Assembly: GCA_023423335.1 (NCBI GenBank) | Contig: JAFAFU010000049.1 | Coordinates: forward strand, 42,716 to 106,715 | Direction of reading: 5' to 3' | DNA: 64,000 bases | Origin: Bacillota bacterium | Lineage (GTDB): Bacteria > Bacillota > Clostridia > Lachnospirales > Lachnospiraceae | Part shown: positions 57,103 through 64,000 of the stretch, piece by piece | Position numbering within the stretch: position 1 is the stretch's first letter | Layout: each line of letters starts with the position of its first letter | Made by a program: the position numbers and the translations under genes | The notes under the pieces: model-generated | Databases searched by the model: none | Seen by the model: only the letters and a program-made list of their open reading frames with translations | Told to the model about the DNA's origin: nothing

Positions 57103-57426
57103 AGGGGTCAAAAGCCCATTAAGCATCATGGCTTCGCAATTTGCACCTTCACTGACTATATTAAAGTGATGCAGAACATAGTTCGATGAGCAACTGTTAT
57201 GAAGTCGTTGGTACTTAGGCCCTGTGTTTTAGGGCCTTACGTACCACTACGTACTTCATCCAAGCGGGAAGCGTGTTGCGAATGAACTATGTTCTGCATC
57301 ACACTATTGAAAGTCTACTGTATCGTTGACCTTTCAGCACAGTTTGTTTGATTGTCAGTGATACAGTACACTTGTTAAACTGTGCAAATTAACGAAGCCA
57401 TATCATTGAATTTACTTTTGACACCT
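57103..57426. mobile_element. Multi-branched palindromic element, MITE-like
   Basis: The ends are inverted repeats of about 45 bases with mismatches: AGGGGTCAAAAG at the left against CTTTTGACACCT at the right, and ATGGCTTCG-AATTTGCAC against GTGCAAATT-CGAAGCCAT. Inside lies a second perfect 19-bp inverted repeat (57166-57184 with 57284-57302) around a third hairpin (AGGCCCT with AGGGCCT, 57217-57237). There is no coding frame. It could be a non-autonomous transposon or a structured RNA. No target duplication is evident. Confidence 0.7.
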
Positions 57427-57434
57427 AAATTAAC

Positions 57435-58652
57435 CTATTCCTCCGCAAAATATGCGTCCAGCCCGTCTGCTATTCCCTGCACTATTTTATTCTGATAGCT
57501 GTCTGTCGCCATCCGCTCATCTTCTTCTTTATTTGACATATATCCCATCTCAATAATTGTTACCGGTACGGTACACCAGTTAATCCCGCTCATAGTGTCT
57601 GTCTCCCAGACTCCCTTACTTACGGAACCGGTTTTTTTAACAATACCGTTCAAGATACTTTCGGATAATTTTCTGTTTGTTTTATAAAAATTAGCATTAA
57701 AGGGATTATTCTTTGTCTGGCAGATGGTCATAGCACCTTTGACAGAGGCAGACTCGCTGCCGTTGGCATGTACCCGGAGAAATGCATCTGCATTCGCATC
57801 ATTGGCAATCGCAGCCCGCTCGGAATTCGATAAATCCACATCATGAGTTTCCCGGATCATGATGACTTCATAGCCCCTCTTCACCAGTTCTTCCTTCAGC
57901 TTCAGGGAAACGGTCAGATTTAACTCATATTCCCGCAGACCCGTACTGACACCGGTGGTTCCTGAGGATACTTTCGGCTTTGTCGCCACAGCCCCCGGAC
58001 CGATCGGCTCCGTATCGTAATTTCCCTTGGATTGATGCCCTGCATCGATAACAATTAATTTACCTCCCCCGCTTACTGACGGTCCGGCTGGCAGGGCTGC
58101 CTGTTCGTCTGCCATGTCTGCCGTTTTTTCTGTAACCAGATAGGACGCAATATAGGCGGTATTATTCTGGTACACCACCCTGGTCCATTCTTCATGATAG
58201 CCGGTTCTCTTTAGCTCTGTGCTTTCAGCTAAATTAGCTAATATGTCCGTATCCGTGGAGGCTCCTTTTCTTATATTTACCCCGGGCCTTGTAATGACTG
58301 TGTCATCCCTGTCTTCAAAAACCAGGCGGACCGCTTCCCCGGCAGTATCTTGGGGATTCTCCTGTATTTCCCGGTCATCCGTATCTCCTTCCGCCATATC
58401 CTCCGAAGTATTCTCTGTTTCATCCTCAGCTTCTCCGGCTTCCTCCGTATCATTATCAGCCCCGGCTTCCGGTGCTTTATCAGCCGGAAGCTCATCCGCT
58501 ATATTCTCTTCCCCGGTTTTATCGGAATTCACTTCTGATCCATCCCTGACCTTTTTTAGTTGAGGAAGGGCTAACAGCAGAACAATCGCCGTCACCGCTA
58601 AGATACCCATAAGAATAATGCTTTTTTTATGTTTTTGATAAAGTGTCTTCAT
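57435..58652 (-). CDS. N-acetylmuramoyl-L-alanine amidase with SH3b domain
   Basis: The 405-residue exported amidase has a membrane signal anchor (IILMGILAVTAIVLLLALPQ) and a very acidic Glu/Asp/Thr linker (about 35-105). A bacterial SH3 domain (ITRPGVNIRKGASTDTDILA, about 115-175) binds peptidoglycan. The C-terminal Amidase_3 domain (about 200-403) has IVIDAGHQSKGNY, the Glu-region LREYELNLTVSLKL and FLRVHANGSES. It cleaves peptidoglycan outside the membrane. The start has GGAGGG at 7 bases. Its 3' end is 9 bases from the palindromic element. Confidence 0.93.
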   Translation of the reverse strand: MKTLYQKHKKSIILMGILAVTAIVLLLALPQLKKVRDGSEVNSDKTGEENIADELPADKAPEAGADNDTEEAGEAEDETENTSEDMAEGDTDDREIQENPQDTAGEAVRLVFEDRDDTVITRPGVNIRKGASTDTDILANLAESTELKRTGYHEEWTRVVYQNNTAYIASYLVTEKTADMADEQAALPAGPSVSGGGKLIVIDAGHQSKGNYDTEPIGPGAVATKPKVSSGTTGVSTGLREYELNLTVSLKLKEELVKRGYEVIMIRETHDVDLSNSERAAIANDANADAFLRVHANGSESASVKGAMTICQTKNNPFNANFYKTNRKLSESILNGIVKKTGSVSKGVWETDTMSGINWCTVPVTIIEMGYMSNKEEDERMATDSYQNKIVQGIADGLDAYFAEE

Positions 58653-58762
58653 GTTCCCTCCTGTTTCCCCATGGTTAAAATGTGAATTATAAAATTCACA
58701 CTGTGATACTTAATCATAGCACAGATTCATCAATAATAAAACAAAAACAGAACCCTGGGTAT

Positions 58763-61315
58763 TTATTCCACACTTTTTAAGGACTCTACCATATTAATTT
58801 TTCTAAGCTTAAAGAACATGACAAAATTTACAAAGGTCGAGAAAAATATGGTCATCAGTATACTGGAGATATAGCTGGACAAATCGATATTCCTTCCGAA
58901 CATGACCATTTCAATCTCAACCGTCTCAATCACATAACGGTGAAGGATAACTCCAAACACCAGACCAAATATGATACCAAGCATAGTCAGTATGATATTC
59001 TCCCGATACACATAGGCACTGACTTCATTATCATAAAAACCCAGAACTTTTATTGTTGCAAGCTCCCGTCTGCGTTCATTGATATTGATATTATTCAGAT
59101 TATATAATACGACAAAAGCCAGGGCTCCGGCGGCAATTATCAATACCCAGACCACGATATCAAGACTGGCTAAGACATTGCCCAACAGTTCCTGAAGATA
59201 GCTCACATAAAAGATACCTGAGGCGGCCGGCAGCTCCAGCAACCGGTTCTCTGCTTCTTTCTCCTTGTTATCTTCTGCTGTAAGGTAGTATTGGTTATAT
59301 TCAGGCCCCTCCCCATAGAGTTTGGTATAAAGGGAAGGTGTCATATAGATATAATGTGTCATATAGTTTTCTGTAATCGCTGCGACCTTTACCTCTGCCG
59401 TACTCTCTTTAACCGTAACATTAACGGTGTCTCCGGCTTTTACTCCAATTCTCCCTGCAATCTGTTCCGTCAGGATAATCCCTTCGTCAGTAAGCCGGTA
59501 ATTTTGATGGGTCTGCCTGCTTCGCAGAACAATAAAGTCGCTGATCTTCTCCGGATTCTCAAATACAATCAGACTAAGCCTCTCTTCCTTACCTCCCCCG
59601 CTGATGACAGCGGGACCTGCCAATGATTTGGCAAAGGCACCGATTGTGGGATTTTCGGATAATGCTTCATTCAACTCATTTCTTTCTTGTACAGAAGCCT
59701 TCGTATCAACGTTTAACGCAGAATCATATAACATGATTTCATCAAACTGCCTGGTATAGATAACGAAAATGGAATCCTTCAGACCGAAACCGACTAATAG
59801 CAAAGCCATACAGCCGCCGATCCCAAAGATAGTCATTAGGAATCTCTTCTTATATCGGAACAGACTCCGAATGGTTGCTTTCCAGGTAAAGGACAGGCGG
59901 TTCCACAAAAAGCCTGCCCGTTCCATAAGAACTCTTTTCCCGTTCTTCGGAGCTGCCGGTCTCATCAGGTCGGCAGGCTTAGCCTTCAATTCCTTATAGC
60001 AGGCCAGAAAGGTTGCCAAACCGACCGCAAATACGGAGAATAAGGTCGCCAGGCCTGCATAATAAGGATTAAAAGGCGTCACAATACCTGGCAGATTCCG
60101 GTACAGGATCTTGTATGCCGTTATAATAACGGCAGGCAGAAGTCTTAATCCGACTATGGCTCCGGCAATACTGCCGCCCAGGGTTGCCAGCAAAGCATAT
60201 AGAATATATTTTAAGGCAATTGACATCTTAGAATATCCCAGAGCCTTCAGGGTTCCGATTTGTGTCCGCTCTTCCTCAACCATTCTGGTCATTGTAGTCA
60301 GGCTGATTAATGCCGCCACCAGAAAGAATATGGCCGGAAATACCTGCCCGATTGCACCGATGCGGTCCGCATTCTGTTCGTATTCCACATATGCCTCTAT
60401 ACTGGAACGGTCAAGGACATACCACTCCGGTTTCTTAAGCTCCATAAGCCCGCGCTCCGCAGCTGCGAAGCTTTCCTCCGCCTGTCCGGACTTTTCCGCA
60501 GCCGGCCTCTCCCCCGCTTCCGTAAGGGCCCCTCGGGCCATTTTAAGCTGCTTTTCATACCGCAAAGCGTTATACTCGTCAGCAATTGCTTTGATGGCAT
60601 CCGCCGTCTGTTCTACTGCTGTCTCATATTTGTCCGTAAAGGCCGTCAGTTCCCTGGCTCCCCGGACGGCGACATAAGCTCCTGAATAGACCTGCTGTGC
60701 AAAGACCTCCGGCAGAAGGACAATGAAGCTGTCCACATCACCGCTTCCGATGGTAGTACTGCCCCGCTGGAAAGAAAGATAATAGGCGGTCGTACCCACG
60801 CCGGTGATTACGAATTCATCGCGGCTTAACGTTGCCGAAAGCTCTGCTTCAGTACCCGACATCAGCCGTATTGTATCACCGACCTGATATCCGGAGGAAT
60901 CCAGAAAGAAAGGATCGACCAGTACTTCCCCTGCCTGCTCCGGCAATCGGCCTTCTGTTACTGAAATCAGATTCAAATAATTGGTAGCTGACATGGCCTC
61001 CAGCACCAGTTCATTCCCCTGTACATCACACACTACATGTGTAGAATACATTGGCTCCACTGCCTCTACCCCATTAACCCGTGAAATTGCCGTAATCTCT
61101 TCCTCGGTCAGTCCCCAGGTTCCCATAACCTTGATATCCATGAGCCTGCTGTCATCAAAGTATTGATCCGCTGTGAGTCTCATATCCGGATTCGTCGCAC
61201 GGAGTCCCGCAAAAAAGGCTACTCCCAGAGCAACGATAAGGAATATGGAGAGAAACCTGTTCCAGGTTGTCTTAATCTCCATGAATATATCTTTCCATAG
61301 GGCTTTTCGTCTCAT
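58763..61315 (-). CDS. FtsX-like ABC transporter permease
   Basis: The 850-residue membrane protein has a first helix (FLSIFLIVALGVAFFAGLRA), a large extracellular part, FtsX cores (LISLTTMTRMVEEERTQIGTLKALG and ELATIKVLGFYDNEV) and a final helix group. It is the MacB-like permease partner of the ATPase at 61447-62151. Three ATGs stand in a row at 61321, 61318 and 61315; the last is about 8 bases from GGAG. Two direct repeats precede it. Exports a lipid, peptide or antimicrobial by family. Confidence 0.9.
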   Translation of the reverse strand: MRRKALWKDIFMEIKTTWNRFLSIFLIVALGVAFFAGLRATNPDMRLTADQYFDDSRLMDIKVMGTWGLTEEEITAISRVNGVEAVEPMYSTHVVCDVQGNELVLEAMSATNYLNLISVTEGRLPEQAGEVLVDPFFLDSSGYQVGDTIRLMSGTEAELSATLSRDEFVITGVGTTAYYLSFQRGSTTIGSGDVDSFIVLLPEVFAQQVYSGAYVAVRGARELTAFTDKYETAVEQTADAIKAIADEYNALRYEKQLKMARGALTEAGERPAAEKSGQAEESFAAAERGLMELKKPEWYVLDRSSIEAYVEYEQNADRIGAIGQVFPAIFFLVAALISLTTMTRMVEEERTQIGTLKALGYSKMSIALKYILYALLATLGGSIAGAIVGLRLLPAVIITAYKILYRNLPGIVTPFNPYYAGLATLFSVFAVGLATFLACYKELKAKPADLMRPAAPKNGKRVLMERAGFLWNRLSFTWKATIRSLFRYKKRFLMTIFGIGGCMALLLVGFGLKDSIFVIYTRQFDEIMLYDSALNVDTKASVQERNELNEALSENPTIGAFAKSLAGPAVISGGGKEERLSLIVFENPEKISDFIVLRSRQTHQNYRLTDEGIILTEQIAGRIGVKAGDTVNVTVKESTAEVKVAAITENYMTHYIYMTPSLYTKLYGEGPEYNQYYLTAEDNKEKEAENRLLELPAASGIFYVSYLQELLGNVLASLDIVVWVLIIAAGALAFVVLYNLNNININERRRELATIKVLGFYDNEVSAYVYRENIILTMLGIIFGLVFGVILHRYVIETVEIEMVMFGRNIDLSSYISSILMTIFFSTFVNFVMFFKLRKINMVESLKSVE

Positions 61316-61340
61316 CATCATTCTCCAAAGATATAAATAT

Positions 61341-61437
61341 AAAGTGCGAAAGTATTTTCTGCCAACGGATTGCCTTCTGCAACATTTCATTACCTATGCG
61401 AAAAGTACGGAAGTACTTTTTGCCAACGGATTGCTTT
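61341..61437. repeat. Two direct copies of a 35-bp repeat
   Basis: Copies at 61341-61376 and 61401-61437 share TGCCAACGGATTGC, and the flanking AAGT-CG-AAGTA-TTTT pattern is alike. They fill the space between the ABC ATPase and the permease gene and contain no open frame of note. Confidence 0.85.
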
Positions 61438-61446
61438 TTATCAGTT

Positions 61447-62151
61447 TTACCACTCGATCGCATCCACCGGAACCGGATTCTCATTCGTTATAATGCCGGA
61501 CACCCTTCCGTTTTTTATCTTTATCACCCGATCCGCCATCGGCATCAAAGCGGAATTATGGGTAATCACTATGACCGTCATGGAACGCTCCCTGCAGGTA
61601 TCCTGAAGAAGCTTGAGGATTGACTTGCCGGTCATATAGTCCAAAGCCCCCGTAGGCTCATCACACAGCAGCAGCTTTGGATTCTTCGCTAAAGCCCTGG
61701 CTATGGCTACTCTTTGCTGTTCTCCGCCGGAAAGCTGGGCAGGAAAATTAAGTTTTCTCTCCTCCAAACCGACCTCCTTCAAAATCTGCTCCGCATCCAG
61801 TGGGTCCTTACAAATCTGGGAGGCCAGCTCGACATTTTCTTTTGCCGTCAGATTCTGGACCAGATTATAGAACTGGAACACAAAGCCGATTTCCTCCCTG
61901 CGGTATCTGGTCAGCTTTTTTTCACGGAAGCCTGCAATATCTGTATTGTCCACCCACACATTCCCCTCGGTGGCGGTGTCCATACCTCCGAGAATATTTA
62001 ATACCGTGGTTTTACCCGCTCCGCTGGGACCGACAATAATAACAAATTCCCCTTCCTTTATTGCAAAATCAACTCCATCCAGGGCATGGATCGCCACCTC
62101 TCCCATATGATAGGTCTTGATTACATTTTCCAGCTTAATAAAATCCCTCAT
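61447..62151 (-). CDS. MacB/LolD-type ABC transporter ATPase
   Basis: The 234-residue ATPase has Walker A GPSGAGKTT near residue 39, signature LSGGEQQRVAIARAL near 140, Walker B LLLCDEPTGALD, and the H-loop VITHNSAL. It energises the FtsX-like permease downstream. The ATG at 62151 has GGAGG at 6 bases; the longer frame is rejected. The spacer to the permease gene holds the direct repeats. Confidence 0.95.
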   Translation of the reverse strand: MRDFIKLENVIKTYHMGEVAIHALDGVDFAIKEGEFVIIVGPSGAGKTTVLNILGGMDTATEGNVWVDNTDIAGFREKKLTRYRREEIGFVFQFYNLVQNLTAKENVELASQICKDPLDAEQILKEVGLEERKLNFPAQLSGGEQQRVAIARALAKNPKLLLCDEPTGALDYMTGKSILKLLQDTCRERSMTVIVITHNSALMPMADRVIKIKNGRVSGIITNENPVPVDAIEW

Positions 62152-62441
62152 ATTAATCCTCCATGCTGCCGATACCTGTGCCGCGGAAGCGGTATTCAAA
62201 GCCTGTGCATCCTTACGGCTTCCCGATATTATCGTATTCCCAGTTTATCCTTTTCTTCCCTTGGATACAAGGAAGGAATTCTTAAATAATTCTTAAATAA
62301 TTCAGCGAAACGTCCGGTTCCTTATGGTATAATTCATACTTTTTATGATTCTGTACATGCTAATATAAATAATAGGCATTATCTATGAGAAACAGCTTTT
62401 ATGAAATTCCTATGATGAATAAAGTCTTTGGAGGATCAAGA

Positions 62442-63152
62442 ATGGATATCTTAAAAATCGTAATTTCATCCCTGGTATCCCTTACCCTGCTCTTTGTCCT
62501 GACAAAACTGATGGGTAACAGGGAAATGTCGCAGCTCAGTATGTTTGACTATATCAGCAGTATTGCTATCGGGTCGGTCGCCGGTGAAATGGCCGTTATG
62601 TCCACGGACAGTATTATCGAGCCTCTGGTTTCCATGCTGATATTCTCCGGAATCTCAGTATTGATTTCCTATGCCACCTGCAAATCCATTGTTCTCCGCC
62701 GTTTTTTCGAGGGGCAGGCCTATCTCCTTTATCAGGATGGTCAGATCTATGAAAAAAATCTACTGAAGGCAAAGTTGGATGTGGATGAGCTGTTAAGCGT
62801 CTGCAGGCTCAGCGGTTATTATGATCTGGAAGAAATACATTCCATATATCTTGAAACAAATGGTCAAATCAGTGTTTTGCCCATGTCCCTGTACCGCCCG
62901 GTCACACCCTCCGATTTAAAATTAGAGCCTGTTCAATCCGTCCCCCTGGCCAATATCATCATTGACGGAAAATTCTTATTTCGTAATCTGAGAAGCACGG
63001 GGAAGAATGAGGCCTGGGTGTACAAGCAATTGAAAGGCAAGGGTGTCAAGGATATTAAGGAAGTCATGCTGGCCACCTTTGATGCTTCGACGGGTGAGAT
63101 AAACGTTTATTTGAAATTTCATAAGAAAATGCTCAATGACATTTTCGAATAA
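62442..63152 (+). CDS. DUF421 (YetF-like) membrane protein
   Basis: The 236-residue protein has three N-terminal helices (IVISSLVSLTLLFVLTKLMG to ISVLISYATCKSIV) and the YetF family patterns GNREMSQLSMFDYISSIAIG and the C-terminal two-domain part ending EINVYLKFHKKML. In Bacilli YetF-like proteins are sporulation- or stress-linked membrane proteins of unclear role. The ATG at 62442 has GGAGG at 8 bases; the earlier ATG is rejected. Confidence 0.9.
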   Translation: MDILKIVISSLVSLTLLFVLTKLMGNREMSQLSMFDYISSIAIGSVAGEMAVMSTDSIIEPLVSMLIFSGISVLISYATCKSIVLRRFFEGQAYLLYQDGQIYEKNLLKAKLDVDELLSVCRLSGYYDLEEIHSIYLETNGQISVLPMSLYRPVTPSDLKLEPVQSVPLANIIIDGKFLFRNLRSTGKNEAWVYKQLKGKGVKDIKEVMLATFDASTGEINVYLKFHKKMLNDIFE

Positions 63153-63216
63153 TAGTTATACTTGGCTTAAAATATTCATAAAATGTTACAAGTTTTCATG
63201 CAAGGACGTATCCCAC

Positions 63217-64000
63217 ATGTTTTTCAATACGAAAACGAAACATATCATTTTATGTGAACTGATTGTTTTATTTATATTTTCTTCCATTCTGGTAAAGCAG
63301 GATTTTGACCGGGACTCTGCTGTTTTAACTTCGATGTATGACACTGAGAAGAAATTCATCAAGTGGGTCAGCTTTGATGTAAGTCAGAGAGCCCTGGAGC
63401 GGGCATACCGGTTTGATGTGGATACCTATGATGAGGAGGTACATTTGAATTGGATTGAGCTGCTGGCTTATCTCGGTGCAAAATACGGCGGTGATTTTTC
63501 ACACTACAAAGAAAAGCATATGACGGAGCTGGCAGATAAGCTGACTCGTAAGGAAGCTACCATGGAAACCCTTACATCGGACATGAAATATTATAATTAT
63601 TATTTCGAAGCATATTCCGCCGTCCTAGGGGGGATGGTCGGTGAATTTAAAATAGAGGTGGCGGATGAAGCTTCCCCCGGGGGGAAGAAATGGGAGAACC
63701 AATATGGTCTTAAGGCCTTTCTGCCGATAGCAAAATATTATCCCTTCAACCACTTTGATGATTTCGGAGTCTCCCGCAGCTATGGCTATAAGAGAAAACA
63801 TCTGGGACATGATATGATGGGGCAAGTTGGAACACCGATTGTTGCAGCGGAGTCCGGCATTGTCGAGGCTCTCGGCTGGAACCAGTACGGGGGCTGGCGG
63901 ATCGGTATCCGCAGCTTTGACCATAAGAGATATTATTACTATGCGCATCTGAGAAAGAATTTTCCCTACAACAAATCCCTTGAAGTGGGCAGTATCGTGC
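63217..64000 (+). CDS. M23-family metallopeptidase, 5' part, cut by the window edge
   Basis: From the ATG at 63217 the frame stays open to the right edge (261 codons). An N-terminal membrane segment (IILCELIVLFIFSSILV) is followed by a helical region and, from about residue 200, the M23 LytM-like fold: RKHLGHDMMGQVGTPIVAAE, with the HxxxD zinc site, and YYYYAHLRK near 245. It probably cuts peptidoglycan cross-links, possibly in sporulation; the second zinc His is in YAHL. The end is outside the window. Confidence 0.88.
   Translation, partial: MFFNTKTKHIILCELIVLFIFSSILVKQDFDRDSAVLTSMYDTEKKFIKWVSFDVSQRALERAYRFDVDTYDEEVHLNWIELLAYLGAKYGGDFSHYKEKHMTELADKLTRKEATMETLTSDMKYYNYYFEAYSAVLGGMVGEFKIEVADEASPGGKKWENQYGLKAFLPIAKYYPFNHFDDFGVSRSYGYKRKHLGHDMMGQVGTPIVAAESGIVEALGWNQYGGWRIGIRSFDHKRYYYYAHLRKNFPYNKSLEVGSIV

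Overview
The window looks like a chromosomal segment of a low-to-medium GC member of the Clostridia, most likely Lachnospiraceae (an Anaerocolumna/Lachnoclostridium-type plant-polymer degrader). This rests on the gene content: remA-rpoZ-lepB-holA order, DUF4474 protein, Gx/NusG-domain pair, BMP-type nucleoside ABC transporter, GH10 xylanase, and strong GGAGG-type ribosome binding sites throughout. The taxon is an inference from families, not from a database match.

Region 1 (1 to about 28.3 kb) is an accessory tract. Nearly all genes are short, monocistronic and on the minus strand, each closed by its own hairpin terminator. It is rich in one-component regulators of the AraC, MerR, XRE and LysR types. 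Several are fused to, or paired with, GyrI-like or BtrH/C39-like small-molecule-binding domains. Between them lie typical accessory enzymes: VOC proteins, GNAT acetyltransferases, a DinB-fold protein, a methyltransferase, a nitroreductase, a catalase, and a Y-family polymerase with its YolD partner. Two exceptions read rightward: a membrane-anchored GH10 xylanase and the catalase. The tract also holds gene stumps (asd, flavin reductase, GNAT, AraC, GyrI tails, IS91-type transposase) and repeated intergenic blocks, which show repeated duplication and shuffling.

Region 2 (27.7 to 33.4 kb) is a mobile/defence segment beside tRNA-Ser(CGA). It contains a KilA-N protein, a large serine recombinase without its catalytic domain, and a compact five-gene operon: small HTH protein, DNA cytosine-5 methyltransferase, HNH nuclease, SIR2-like protein, DUF262 protein. 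This operon is the best candidate for a little-described system. It looks like a type II-like restriction-modification core coupled to an NAD-consuming or NAD-binding effector and a modification-sensing-type protein.

Region 3 (33.6 to 64 kb) is conserved core. It holds tRNA-Ser, holA, lepB, rpoZ, remA, a yicC-family gene, a cell-wall amidase, an Rrf2 regulator with a palindromic operator, a P-type ATPase, a Cof-type HAD phosphatase, an EamA transporter, a peroxiredoxin and a ferredoxin-domain protein. It continues with the four-gene BMP/ABC nucleoside importer, tdk, the Gx and NusG-domain proteins, an Mrp ATPase, a DUF4474 protein with a metallophosphoesterase, a flavin reductase, a small ferredoxin, an SH3b amidase, an FtsX-type ABC exporter pair, a DUF421 protein and the start of an M23 peptidase. 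A roughly 320-bp multi-branched palindromic element lies at 57.1-57.4 kb. gmk, usually between remA and rpoZ, is absent from its expected place.
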